Assembly (NCBI GenBank): GCA_005408345.1
Contig: SEMN01001241.1
Location: 1 to 64,000 of the forward strand
Source of the DNA: Macquaria australasica
Taxonomy: Eukaryota; Chordata; Actinopteri; Centrarchiformes; Percichthyidae
Direction: 5' to 3'
DNA length: 64,000 bases
Within the stretch, counting starts at the first letter, position 1. Each line of letters starts with the position of its first letter. Positions 1 through 34,320 of the stretch are shown here, piece after piece. The position numbers and the translations under genes are program-made. Under the pieces are notes generated by a model. It saw only the letters and a list, made by a program, of their open reading frames with translations. It had not been told where the DNA came from and did not search any database.

Positions 1-817
1 TATGGTACATACGTTATGGTACATACGGTTATGGTACATACGGTTATGGTACATACGTTATGGTACATACGGTTATGGTACATACGGTTATGGTACATAC
101 GGTTATGGTATATACGTTATGGTACATATGTTATGGTATATACGGTTATGGTATATACGTTATGGTATATACGTTATGGTATATACGGTTATGGTATATA
201 CGTTATGGTATATACGTTATGGTATATACGTTATGGTATATACGGTTATGGTATATACGTTATGGTATATACGTTATGGTATATACGGTTATGGTACATA
301 TACGGTTATGGTATATACGGTTATGGTACATACGGTTATGGTATATACGGTTATGGTATATACGTTATGGTACATATGTTATGGTATATACGGTTATGGT
401 ACATACGGTTATGGTACATACGGTTATGGTATATACGGTTATGGTATATATGTTATGGTATATACGGTTATGGTATATATGTTATGGTATATACGGTTAT
501 GGTATATACGGTTATGGTATATACGGTTATGGTATATACGTTATGGTACATACGGTTATGGTATATACGTTATGGTACATACGGTTATGGTATATACGGT
601 TATGGTATATACGTTATGGTATATACGGTTATGGTATATATGTTATGGTACATACGGTTATGGTATATACGGTTATGGTATATACGGTTATGGTATATAT
701 GTTATGGTACATACGGTTATGGTATATATGTTATGGTACATACGGTTATGGTATATACGTTATGGTACATACGGTTATGGTATATATGTTATGGTACATA
801 CGGTTATGGTATATACC
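1..817. repeat. AT-rich 14/15-bp minisatellite array, truncated at the window edge
   Basis: The block is a head-to-tail array of units of the form TTATGGTAYATACG(G), alternating 14 and 15 bp, with about 55 copies. Units differ mainly at a C/T position and by presence of one G. On the plus strand the unit contains no stop codon in any frame, so all three frames stay open and give Tyr/Gly/Trp/Ile-rich pseudo-peptides. These are not genes. The array begins before position 1, so its full length is unknown. Confidence 0.95.
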
Positions 818-848
818 ATATGTCGAGGTCGTTTTGTCAACCTGATAA

Positions 849-1106
849 AGTCGCACATTAATCGATAGTAAGACAGAGAAATCAGTTGCAGCCACTAAAA
901 TAAAGCCTTCTGGTACTCGTGATCATGTCTCCATATTCCTGCCCTACTCGAACAAACCTCCTTTGTTTGCGACCTCAAACTTGCCCCGTCAGAAACTCTC
1001 AGACTTGTTACGAGCAAACCGGGTTCAGCCGTATGTGAGCCCGAGTTTCATCATCTGTCCGGGGCACCAGGAGCCCAATTACTTCATCAGACACAAATCA
1101 ACGTAA
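849..1106 (+). other. Unexplained 85-codon open frame, possible exon 892-1102
   Basis: One plus-strand frame is open from 849 to a stop at 1104-1106. It reads like ordinary protein, for example LSDLLRANRVQPYVSPSF, with a mixed composition and no repeats. A TTGCAG acceptor-like site ends at 891 and a good donor (AAC|GTAAGA) follows 1102, so an internal exon 892-1102 is possible. I do not recognise the peptide and see no partner exon in the window. The minus strand also has a shorter open stretch here. It could be a transposon or gene fragment, or chance. Confidence 0.2.
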
Positions 1107-1704
1107 GAGGATACAGCAGGGATGCGGTAGTGGCAGCGTTAAGCCTTCCAGCTAGCTGTCCAGCCGGCACTCGGGGTTTAATGGCCAAGTTACGGAGTTT
1201 CTGCCTCTGGATAGCCGTTAGCTCGACTTGCTAACGTAACGCTGATTAGCAACTGCGATGTTGTCAGGCCGGTAAAACAAACGGCAGCTCCCAGAAAACA
1301 CCCTAAACATACACCGTTAACCAGGAGCCAAACAGTCTTAGACGAAGTTACATGTCGCTTTGTTATCCAGCACATAAATAAATGACAAGCACCGAAACCC
1401 GGCCAGTTAGCCGGTTAGCACCACGTTAGCTGAAACACCGACAGCGTCCTCGGTTTCTGTGGCGAAACCGCGTTTATTACCGACAGGAATCCTTCGCTGC
1501 TTAGCCGCCTCGCCAAGAAACACACCCGTCACCGCGGCATATGTATTTTAAGTGTAGCGTTGATGTCCATTTAGCGAGCCAACTCTATCCGCGGCCTCGG
1601 TCTCCAAACGCGAACCGCGGGGCTCGAGTTCCGGGAGATCCGAAAGGCCGCTGCGCAGCCGCGGACGCCAGCCACACGCAACACCGGCCCGGGCTCGCCT
1701 TTAC

Positions 1705-1960
1705 CTGCGGGATGAGCCACTCACCGTTTTTCCTTTTCGGCACAGAGACAATCAGCGGAGGGATGAATTAAGATCTTCTAGGTCCGACTAAAGGGTGAAT
1801 AGCTGTATCTATCGCCGATGCCGGGGGCTGAATCAAGGCGTTCCCATGTCCTCCGGGCGGGTCTGAAAAGGTCCGGGCGGCGGACCGAGCAGCGCGGACT
1901 GAAATGGAGCGCTGAGCCGACTCCTGCTGCCGCGTTCAGGAGCTGCCGCTGAGCTCGGAA
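1705..1960 (-). promoter_or_regulatory. CpG-rich promoter and probable non-coding first exon of a minus-strand gene (hectd1 by synteny)
   Basis: The interval from about 1,400 to 1,960 is rich in CpG. On the minus strand it ends in two usable donors: AAACG|GTGAGT with last exon base 1725, and CCGCAG|GTAAAG with last exon base 1705. The only ATG in the presumed exon (minus, near 1846) hits a stop after four codons, so the exon is probably 5' untranslated. In human, HECTD1 lies just past the 3' end of HEATR5A on the same strand. The position and orientation here fit a fish hectd1 first exon, with the coding part off the left edge. That identity is inferred from synteny only. Confidence 0.35.
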
Positions 1961-2660
1961 ATACGACCTATCGCAGTTCTTCTCATTTCATTATAGTTTC
2001 ATCTTATTTTGTATGTGTATGCCAGTCAGTTGTATAAATAAATGCTTGTGCAGTTCTGTGTGAATGGTGTGAAGAATTAATTAATAAAATAGTTGGTCAA
2101 TATTATTAAGTAAGTGCAGTTTACTGCAAAAATGCAAAATGCAGTTAGCAAATTTTGCTTGACCTGCATTTTAAGAAGAAAAAAGAAATTACGTTTTTCC
2201 TATAAACTGAGCACATTTATAAGGTTGGGTTACCTCAGGCTACGTTTGAGCTTGTATTTTTTAACAAGAATGGAGAAAAACAAAAATTGTATGTATTTCT
2301 AATAATTATAATATTTCCCTGGAAGTAATGACTACAGTTAAATCAATAAAAACGTGTAAGCATCAGGACCAGTGTTTGTTATTGTTATTGTATTGTGGGA
2401 TTTATCAAGTATTTATTCACCTACAGACATATTATGATCTTAACTGAATGAACTGTAGTCCACAATGGTACACAGATGTTAAACACCTTGTATGATCATT
2501 ATTCATTTTTTGTTATATGATAATAGAGTATGATTTACATTTGGGATCCATTTTAGCCCCTGAAAGAGCCTCCATTTTATTTAGGTGACAAAAAAAACCC
2601 AAAAACTACTTAATCACGCTGCATGTTGATGACTGTGGGGTTTACCACAGTACGTGAAGG

Positions 2661-2695
2661 CAGCTGACGTCAGGGGGCGCAGCTGACGTCAGGTG
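2661..2695. promoter_or_regulatory. Tandem pair of perfect cAMP-response-element octamers
   Basis: TGACGTCA occurs at 2665-2672 and again at 2684-2691, each preceded by CAGC and followed by GG. The pair is a 19-bp direct repeat, and a TGACGCA half-match follows. TGACGTCA is the palindromic CREB/ATF site. The element lies about 0.7 kb from the CpG island at 1.4-1.96 kb. Whether it drives that promoter is inference. Confidence 0.45.
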
Positions 2696-3808
2696 ACGCA
2701 GCAACATGTTCACAGATCATAAACTTCATGCAGTCTGTGGTTTACAGTGGCGTTAAATACGTTTCATAGCATACATCTTTTTAATTATTGTATTTCTAAT
2801 CAAGAGAAACCTTTGGTTGCACTTAAACACAACTTCTGTTATTGCCAGGTAGGTTTTCACGCACCAACTAGACCTTTTTTAGTGTCCTTGTCACATACTG
2901 TCTCAGCGTGCTGGCGCATAACAGAAACCACAGTAAGAAGATATGAGACAAGAAGCATAAATATAAACAATATGAATTTAAATGAGAGCTGTACAGTTTG
3001 TGCAAAAGGTCACATGAAATGTGCAAGATAATTTATTTTATCCCAAAGTTTCTTTAAATATTGGACTTTTTACTCCACAACATTTATCTGAAGGTTTCAC
3101 ATTTCAACATGATACAAGCTCGTAAAACATAACGAAATGCTTCAGTTTAAGGTCGTTAATGACCAAATAACGTGGTTTTCTCCACATCATATTCTTCAAA
3201 TGTAATTCATAAAAGTAGAATTGTCTCAAGGTAATAAAAGTTGCATCAGAAACTCGGCAGACCTCCGAGTTCGCCGCTAATTAGCAAATGTCAGAATGCT
3301 CACATGCTAAGCTAACACTGCACCTGCTCATCTTGTTCAGACGGAAACAAACAGCGTCATGTTGTCTCCGTCTCAAACCTGCAAACACAAACTCACCTCA
3401 GCGTCACACAGAAAGAAAACTGGAAGCGGAATTGGCAGAAAAACGCGTTTTATTCACATGTTCACACCTGTACACACAGCCAGGTGAGCTCACCTGGTTA
3501 ACGTGCTTACTGCAGGTAAATCTTTAGTGTTTCTGAGGTTTAGTTTAGACTCTTTTCACCGATATGAACGTTCACATTTAGACAACAAGTTCCAGTCAGT
3601 TAACCTACAGCGCTGAAGACTGAATTGTCCCTTACAGGCCACAGTATCACAATCAGTCTGTTCTGCGTTTTTATGCGATTCGTCAATGAAATGTTTTTAC
3701 TAAGAAATAAAAGCCTTTTTCTAAACTCTTCTGTTATTGACATCTATGACCTTTGACCCTCGACCTCCATTTATTGTTAGTGATACAGGAAGAGAAGCTT
3801 ATTCTTCA

Positions 3809-3853
3809 TATATATATATATATAGACATATATATATATATATATATATATAT
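3809..3853. repeat. (TA)n microsatellite
   Basis: Nearly pure TA dinucleotides, interrupted once by GACA. Confidence 0.9.
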
Positions 3854-5910
3854 GGTTTTTTCTACTTGAATCAGGAAGTACGTAGAGATGACACTTATTT
3901 CAAAATAAAAGCCTCACGTGACAAACAGCACAGACATCGTTTAGCTGTACTTGTGGTGCCAGGTGGGTGGAGTCTAGGTATCAGACAGCCTCCATTCACT
4001 TTGAGATGCTCTCCTGTGATTGGTTACCCACTGCATACACTGTACACGTATCCTTTATTTTTGAGAGAAGTCAAGATTCTGAGATGAATCTCGCCTGATA
4101 ATTAAACTGAACGTCTTGCTTTCAGTTTATTTGAATCACTGGAAAACAAATGTAGACTTGCATACACGTATCCCAGAGTCCGACTCTGAAGGAAAGGCTC
4201 TCCGACCAATCGGGAAGCCTCGAGCGTTTGATGTTTTGGGACACTTCCATGGTGTCATGCTGCCGTCTTCAAGTTGTTCATCAAACTTGTTTAAATTGTG
4301 AAACATTGTCAGATTTTCTCCAAATTTGGTGAAACAACACTGCAGCAGATTCTGGAACCCAAACTGGTTTTATTTGCTTTTTTTGGTGATCTGGAGATAA
4401 AATATGATCATTAAATTAAATAAAAAAATGCATGACAGCATCACTTATTGTCAGATTTGTCTGAACAGAAATTTGAAAAATGTAATCCAAAGACGATAGC
4501 AAAACGCTGTTACTGTGCCACCACAGCCGATTTGGGCACGAAATCTTTTGTAATTTGGAGAATCTGAAAGTGATTTTTTGACAATCAGGTTCCAAAGAAA
4601 GTTTTGACACCAGTTTGGTCTCTTTAAGTATAAAGACCAAAATCTAAACATAATAAACAGTGAAAGGAACACGTGGACCCTTAATCAGAGAAGTGGGCAG
4701 CAGAGGTCTAGAACCGGGCTACTAAAAGCCAGAACTCTTTAAACTCATAATTCTCATAAATCGGCCTTTTCAATTTTGACTTTTTCCCCTGTGGCTCAAA
4801 TTCACTTCCACACTATCAGTTTATCCTTCAGTTCACATTATACGCTGTGTATGTGAGTGAGTGTGTGAGACAGAGACAGACAGAGCTCATGCTTCAGTTT
4901 AACAGTCGTCTTCTCTTCCTCTCTGTCCTGTTAAAACCTGATCAGTTTGTGATCAGTTAGTTCAGAGCTGTCTGACTCGGGTCTGTTCACTCTGACTGAT
5001 CTGGAGTCTATTTCTCTTTCACTGAGTCTCGCTGACAAAATGAAGGTTTTCATCCCAAAACACTACAAAACCATCCGGACACCAGAGACGCAGGAAACAT
5101 GTCGCCCCAGAAGGAAGAATTTAAGATTTCAAAACACTTACAGTAAAATGACAGTAAAACACCCACATTCAGCCAAAAACAAACTGCTTTTAAAAAAAAC
5201 ACAACAATCAATGTATTTACTTTTCATCTTCACGTCATTTGTTTCAGAAGTGATTTTGGGATGAAAACCTTTCCCTCCGTGAAGCAGATTCTCTCTCACA
5301 AACAGACAAACAGCTTTCTGATAAAGTCTGTCCATATGTTTCATATTCATCATATATCACATCTGAAATATGAATTCATCACTGCACTGCAGAACAGATC
5401 AGGTTCAGTGATTAAAGACAGAATGACTAAATCAATTCACTCGTCAGTGACGATCTATAAAACACTGAACCAGCCGCTTTTCATGACTCAACATCTGTAG
5501 CTCCTCCAAGTTAAACGGGAAAAATATATTTAACTAAAAAACTGCTTCTGTTATATCTCCTGATCAACAAATCATCAATACGTCACATCACTGCTGACCA
5601 TCCACCAAACTTCCTCCCCTCCAGACTCCCACTGCTTCTCATCGATGTGACTCATTGTTAAGACAGAAAGTTCTGGCTCCAGCTTCTGAAGCATGAACAT
5701 CTCTCTGAAGACTGAAGTGAAAGCAGCGATTTCATCTAAAGAAGGAAACCTGAAGCTGACGGAGGATTTGGAATCTGATCATCAGGGACGGAGAGTAAAC
5801 AGGATGTGTATTTGATGAGATAAAACAGTCGGTTCTTTATCGTCACTCTGAATGTTGCATAATGAAACAGCAACAGTGAGGTGTGATTTAGTGACATGCA
5901 GCGTTCTGAC

Positions 5911-6060
5911 AGGAACACGCCGCCATGTTGGAAGAGTCATCATGACATCAGAGATTGTCACCCTGAACGTTAAAACATCCAGACAGTTTCTGTGAAAGAG
6001 GAAGTGATGTCATATTATGGCTTTTGTTCCCTGTCATTCTTCCAACATGGCGGCGTGTCC
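5911..6060. repeat. Inverted repeat (MITE-like hairpin) with YY1-type core in each arm
   Basis: The left arm near 5914-5934 contains ACACGCCGCCATGTTGGAAG. The right arm near 6039-6058 is its reverse complement, with a perfect match of about 20 nt. Weaker inner complementarity includes CATGACATCA against TGATGTCATA. The arms are about 105 bp apart. Each arm contains CAACATGGCGGC, close to the YY1 consensus. It lies in the presumed heatr5a 3' UTR or just beyond. Confidence 0.6.
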
Positions 6061-6161
6061 TACTCGCCACCTGAATTTCACTCTTCATGTTACCGATCAC
6101 ACTCTCAGTACCATATGTGCCAGGGGACAGTGAACACAGCACGGTGATGTGGCGAGTCGTC

Positions 6162-28298
<22,137 letters not shown>

Positions 28299-28870
28299 CC
28301 TGAACCTCCTCCTCCTCTTCTCCTCCTCTCAGTGAGGGTGAATCCTTCTGTCCTGCTTTGCCATTCTCCTAAATCCTGTTAGACACAAAGCGAGGGAACG
28401 GAAGGAGGAATCAATAGAGAGAAAACAAGTGCAGCAAAGAAAAATGGTCAGAATTACACTTCCATAAAGTTAAGTACCTCACAAGAGAGACATTCAGAAA
28501 ACACAGGATCCTACATTTCCCACAATGCAACTCAGCAGCATCTTTGCATTAGACTCTCCCTTTGTAACGCAGACTATGAGTTAGACCTCTGCAGTCTCCT
28601 GAGAGAACTAAAGACTTGACAAACTCCTTCAGACAGCTGTTTCTCCAGGCTGAGCAGGACCACACGGGCTGAGCTGTGGGAAAAACCTGGAAGAGAAACC
28701 ATGAAGAAAGCAGCCTGTGAGAGCTGAAGGAGCTCTTCATGTTTCAGACCGAACCGTTCTCAGTCTTTGTGTCCCATTGAGAGCTAACAGAGCGGATCGG
28801 ACCGGAACAGGACGCTGGCAGCTCAGCCGCCGCCGGACGCTGCGAGAATATCTGAGAGAGAGCAGCTCAT
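28299..28870 (-). other. Sequence upstream of the heatr5a ATG
   Basis: Immediately 5' of the ATG the transcript strand is GA-rich and lacks a pyrimidine tract. The ATG exon may therefore extend upstream as 5' UTR, or use the weak acceptor TTCAG at the ATG itself. A CpG-containing patch at 28,790-28,850 could be an alternative first exon. Nothing here is recognisably coding. Confidence 0.4.
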
Positions 28871-28899
28871 AAATTATTCAACAGCAGCACAACTCTGTC

Positions 28900-28900
28900 T

Positions 28901-28934
<34 letters not shown>
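28900..28934. repeat. (CA)n microsatellite
   Basis: Uninterrupted CA dinucleotides in the heatr5a upstream intron or region. Confidence 0.9.
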
Positions 28935-28936
<2 letters not shown>

Positions 28937-30059
28937 CACAAAGATGCAGGAAGACTCTAAAAATAACCTTCTGTCTCTCAGAAAAACACACTCTGCTAAA
29001 ACAGACTCTTTACTGCAGAGAGCTTTAAGATTTAATAACGGAGAAAACATCCCACTGGAGTGTGTGTGTGTGAAGATGTGTGATAATAACCTGTTCATTA
29101 TAAAATAATAGACATTAACCTGCTGACTACTAGAAAAGACAACAGTAAAAAAGTGACGTCTTCAAATGTCTCGTTTTCTCTTAATTGATTAGTCTATAAA
29201 ATGTCAGAAAACAGTTTCCCTCAGTCCACAGTGACGTCTTCAGTCTAAAACCCAAAAATATTCAGTTTAAAATGAGATAAAACTGCAGAAAAATCTGAGA
29301 CCTGTGAGAAGCTGGAAATGACACATTTTAATTGATTATCAAAATTGTTCCTGATTTATTTTCTGCAGATCAACTAATCAATAAATCTACTGAGCTTTTT
29401 TAAGGGGTTCGGGTGTCGGCCACGACGTGTCATTAAATACAGTTTCTTTGACAACATCATTATAACAGTCTGTGTCTCTGACCTCATGTCACCTCACAAC
29501 GCGCTGCACACAGAGAGGAACAGATTTTACGTTTGGGGAAAAGAGAGCGCTCACAAAAACAAGACAAACAGTCATCTACACGGCAACTTTTTCCAAAAGC
29601 AGGAGGCTGTTTTTCTTTTCGCCTGATCTGCCGCTGATAAAAACAGGCAGCTGACGGCGCTAATGGCCAACTCACAGGTGAAATAAGTGCACCTGTAACC
29701 ACACCCACCAGTGATGTCACAGTGTACTGAAACACCCTGGAGTACACCTGCACATCCCTGCAGTAAGGTGAGACATTACACCACTGGAGGTCGGCAACAA
29801 CAGGATTTTCAGGAGGTGCTCGGTTACTCTGTTCAGCCTCAGTTTAAACTCTGGTGGAGAACAAACATGTTGGGGCTGCTGACGACGTGCAGCATTTCCC
29901 CATTTAACGGTTCAGCCATTAAAACATGGATTTCAGTATTTCACTCAGTGTAAGTGTGACATCACTGCAGTAAACTCCCAATGTGATCTCACTACAATGT
30001 CAGACACGTTTGACTGTGTATTGATCACTTATTATCGGGTTAAAAACCTAACATGCAGG

Positions 30060-33000
30060 TGCAGCAGCTGCCCAGCCTGAACCAGACTGCTTCAGCACCT
30101 GGTCCAGAGACTCCAGCCTGAGCCAGACTGCTTCAGCTGACCTTCAGACTCATTCAGCACCCGGTCCAGAGACTCCAGCCTGAGCCAGACTGCTTCAGCT
30201 GACCTTCAGACTCATTCAGCACCCGGTCCAGAGACTCCAGCCTGAGCCAGACTGCTTCAGCTGAACTTCAGACTGCTTCAGCACCCGGTCCAGAGACTCC
30301 AGCCTGAGCCAGACTGCTTCAGCTGACCTTCAGACTCATTCAGCACCCGGTCCAGAGACTCCAGCCTGAGCCAGACTGCTTCAGCTGACCTTCAGACTCA
30401 TTCAGCACCGGTCCAGAGACTCCAGCCTGAGCCAGACTGCTTCAGCTGACAGCTGAACTCATTCAGCACCGGTCCAGAGACTCCAGCCTGGTGGCTGCTT
30501 CCCAGCTGAACTTCAGACTCATTCAGCACCCGGTCCAGGGCTCAGTCTGAGCCAACTGCTTCTGGCCTTTGGGCTTCAGACTCGACAGCACCGGTCCGAG
30601 ACTCCAGCCTGAGCCAGACTGCTTCAGCTGAACTTCGAACTCATTCAGCACCCACGGTCCAGAACTCCCAGCCTGCAGGCAGACTGCTTCAGCTGAACTT
30701 CAGACTCATTCAGCACCTGGTCCAGAGACTCCAGCCTGAGCCAGACTGCTTCAGCTGACCTTCAGACTCATTCAGCACCCGGTCCAGAGACTCCAGCCTG
30801 AGCCAGACTGCTTCAGCTGAACTTCAGACTCATTCAGCACCTGGTCCAGAGACTCCAGCCTGAGCCAGACTGCTTCAGCTGACCTTCAGACTCATTCAGC
30901 ACCCGGTCCAGAGACTCCAGCCTGAGCCAGACTGCTTCAGCTGAACTTCAGACTGCTTCAGCACCCGGTCCAGAGACTCCAGCCTGAGCCAGACTGCTTC
31001 AGCTGACCTTCAGACTCATTCAGCACCCGGTCCAGAGACTCCAGCCTGAGCCAGACTGCTTCAGCTGACCTTCAGACTCATTCAGCACCTGGTCCAGAGA
31101 CTCCAGCCTGAGCCAGACTGCTTCAGCTGACCTTCAGACTCATTCAGCACCCGGTCCAGAGACTCCAGCCTGAGCCAGACTGCTTCAGCTGACCTTCAGA
31201 CTCATTCAGCACCCGGTCCAGAGACTCCAGCCTGAGCCAGACTGCTTCAGCTGAACTTCAGACTCATTCAGCACCCGGTCCAGAGACTCCAGTCTGAGCC
31301 AGACTGCTTCAGCTGAACTTCAGACTCATTCAGCACCCGGTCCAGAGACTCCAGCCTGAGCCAGACTGCTTCAGCTGACCTTCAGACTCATTCAGCACCC
31401 GGTCCAGAGACTCCAGCCTGAGCCAGACTGCTTCAGCTGAACTTCAGACTCATTCAGCACCCGGTCCAGAGACTCCAGCCTGGGCAGACTGCTTCAGCCC
31501 CGACCTTCAGACTCATTCAGCGCAGGTCAGAGACTTGGCCCTGAGCCAGACTGCTACAGCTGACCTTCAGACTCATTCAGCACCGGTCCAGGGCGCTCCA
31601 GCCTGAGCCGGGCACAGCTGACCTTCCCGAACTCATTCGCACCCGGTCCCGAGACTCAGCCTGAGCCCAGACTGCTTCCAGCTGACCAGACTGCTTCAGC
31701 ACCCCGGTCCAGAGACTCCAGCCTGAGCCAGACTGCTTCAGCTGAACTTCAGACTCATTCAGCACCTGGTCCAGAGACTCCAGCCTGAGCCAGACTGCTT
31801 CAGCTGACCTTCAGACTCATTCAGCACCCGGTCCAGAGACTCCAGCCTGAGCCAGACTGCTTCAGCTGACCTTCAGACTCATTCAGCACCCGGTCCAGAG
31901 ACTCCAGCCTGAGCCAGACTGCTTCAGCTGACCTTCAGACTGCTTCAGCACCCGGTCCAGAGACTCCAGCCTGAGCCAGACTGCTTCAGCTGACCTTCAG
32001 ACTCATTCAGCACCCGGTCCAGAGACTCCAGCCTGAGCCAGACTGCTTCAGCTGAACTTCAGACTCATTCAGCACCCGGTCCAGAGACTCCAGCCTGAGC
32101 CAGACTGCTTCAGCTGACCTTCTGACTCATTCAGCACCCGGTCCAGGGCCAGCCTAGAGGCAGACTGCTTCAGCTGAGGCTGAACTCATTCAGCACCTGG
32201 TCCAGAGACTCAGCCTGAGCCAGACTGCTTCAGCTGACCTCAGACTCATTCAGCACCGGTCCAGGAGCTCCAGCCTGAGCAGACTGCTTCAGCTGAACTA
32301 GCTCATTCAGCACCCACAGTGCAGAACTCCAGCCTGAGCAGACTGCTTCAGCTGACCTTCAGACTCATTCCTTTGCCCGGTCCAGGAGACTCCAGCCTGG
32401 ACGAACTGCTTCATGGCGCTGACCTTCGAATCCCATTCAGCACCGGTCCAGAGACTCCAGCCTGGGCAGACTGCTTCAGCTGGCCACTTCCCAGACTCAT
32501 TCAGCACCCGGTCCAGAGACTCCAGTCTGAGCCAGACTGCTTCAGCTGAACTTCAGACTCATTCAGCACCCGGTCCAGAGACTCCAGCCTGAGCCAGACT
32601 GCTTCAGCTGAACTTCAGACTCATTCAGCACCCATTCAGCACCCGGTCCAGAGACTCCAGCCTGAGCCAGACTGCTTCAGCTGACCTTCAGACTCATTCA
32701 GCACCCGGTCCAGAGACTCCAGCCTGAGCCAGACTGCTTCAGCTGAACTTCAGACTCATTCAGCACCCGGTCCAGAGACTCCAGACTGAGCCAGACTGCT
32801 TCAGCTGAACTTCAGACTCATTCAGCACCCGGTCCAGAGACTCCAGCCTGAGCCAGACTGCTTCAGCTGAACTTCAGACTCATTCAGCACCCGGTCCAGA
32901 GACTCCAGCCTGAGCCAGACTGCTTCAGCTGAACTTCAGACTCATTCAGCACCCGGTCCAGAGACTCCAGCCTGAGCCAGACTGCTTCAGCTGAACTTCA
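30060..33000. repeat. 62-bp minisatellite, about 47 copies
   Basis: The period is exactly 62 bp; CCAGCCTGAGCCAGACTGC recurs at 62-bp spacing. Units differ at a few sites such as GACCTTC or GAACTTC and CCCGG or CCTGG. Three patches (about 30,480-30,670, 31,480-31,690 and 32,140-32,500) carry many small insertions and deletions, while the rest is nearly uniform. There are no unique spacers, so this is not a CRISPR-type array. It sits between the heatr5a ATG exon and its probable first exon. Confidence 0.95.
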
Positions 33001-33246
33001 CCTTCTCTTCGTATTGACCAGAACAACATGCAAGTTAAACAGTCTCCTGTTAAACAGACATGACTAACTGGGACAACATGTACTAAAGTGCGCTAGCAGC
33101 CGATATAAATACACGAACAGCAATAAACTGTAAATTAACTTGTAAAAGCTTTTAAAAACCAAACAGCCTCGCTAGCTGCTAGCTAACCGGGTTAGCTAAC
33201 GAGCAAAAGTTTAAGCACAAACGGAGATAAAAGCGGGACCGTTTAC

Positions 33247-33410
33247 CTGTCGGTGTCAGGCAGAAGTCGTTAACCGCGCAGAAAAGTTTATTTCCGTTTA
33301 TTTTGACGCTGTTAGTGTCGCCGACAGCCTGCGTCAAGACGGCGGGAATCACAGCAGAATACATCCGGTTACCGTTTTTCAAAGTAAAATCAGAACTACT
33401 TCATTGATCT
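33247..33410 (-). promoter_or_regulatory. heatr5a: Probable heatr5a promoter and 5' exon
   Basis: On the minus strand a moderately CpG-rich segment ends with the donor CCGACAG|GTAAACGG, last exon base 33247. It is the only promoter-like block with a matching-strand donor upstream of the heatr5a ATG. Splicing from here to the ATG exon would remove an intron of about 4.9 kb containing the minisatellite. The open frame in it (minus, 33,382-33,179) runs into intron and looks spurious. The link to heatr5a is inference. Confidence 0.45.
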
Positions 33411-33419
33411 CGGCAGGAA

Positions 33420-34320
33420 TGTGGTCACGTTGAAGTTGCTCCCATTCTTGAATAGAAATATACATAAGCATAGAGAAATTATAATTAATAGACAGTAAGA
33501 AAAATAAGACGTGTAAAAATATGTGCATCATACTACAATATATAACAGCAGTGTAAATAATAACAATAACACACCAGGTTTGTTGGATCTGTTGTTTGTC
33601 GACGTTTTAATCAATATCACAATTCAATCTTGTACGTATGTAAGAAACATATTGACATCTGAGTGAGAAAATGTTGCATTCCTACAGTAAAGACGTTTTG
33701 AGGGACTTAATTTACTATAAACCTGAATCGTACGTTCAGCCAGTTATATCAAATGTCACCTCTTTGTAGTTATTAAACTACAACTACAGTTTTATGGTTT
33801 TTCTTTTTCAGTGAAATGTGTTGACACACATAAACTGCAAATGATATAAAACCAATATTTAACAATGATGTTATAATATTAATAAACAATAGGTAAACAA
33901 CTCACCAAATAACTCCTCATGATACAGTAATTATCCTGTTTCTGTCAAACTTGAAACTTTTGTTTTGTATATGTGAAATATATTCATAAGAATTATAAGA
34001 TTTACAATAAAGCACAAAGAGTTATTGTTACATTCAACTCGTTATAATGTGTTAACCTTCAATGGCCAGTTTATTGAAAATAAACTCCTGTAAATGTGTC
34101 CAAACTTAGTTGAAGTGTACAGAGTAAACGCAAGGTGCAGTTATCGTTTTAAATTAGCCCTTTTTAAGTTTTAATTATTCTTTTAAAAATAAAATTATTT
34201 TAAAAGGGCCTGTCCATGTCTTTATTTGAATTATTTCCTTTGTTTTTTGGGGGTTTTTTTTTTTTTGGTTTTTTGTTTTAAGGTGAAATTTTATTGCGAC
34301 ACGAAGTTGTTGTTAGTTGA
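33420..34320. other. AT-rich intergenic spacer
   Basis: I see no gene, repeat array or strong signal here. The stretch is AT-rich, with one G/T homopolymer cluster near 34,245-34,280. Confidence 0.6.

Larger units (their letters stand above)
1990..6160. other. Intergenic DNA between heatr5a and the left CpG block
   Basis: I find no convincing coding exon here. The stretch is AT-rich, with many short spurious frames. It holds two perfect TGACGTCA octamers (2665-2691), a (TA)n tract (about 3809-3853) and an inverted repeat with YY1-like cores (5911-6060). The heatr5a 3' untranslated region must occupy the right-hand part, below 6,162. AATAAA read on the minus strand occurs near 4,373, but no polyadenylation site can be fixed from sequence alone. 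Confidence 0.6.

Noticed and set aside
2..868. Three long overlapping plus-strand open frames
   Set aside because: They are translations of the 14/15-bp minisatellite, which lacks stop codons in any plus frame.
28549..28740. 63-codon minus-strand frame upstream of heatr5a
   Set aside because: No homology recognised and not in phase with the heatr5a start; likely untranslated or intronic.
30060..33000. CRISPR-like array
   Set aside because: The 62-bp period has no unique spacers and the host is a vertebrate; it is a minisatellite.
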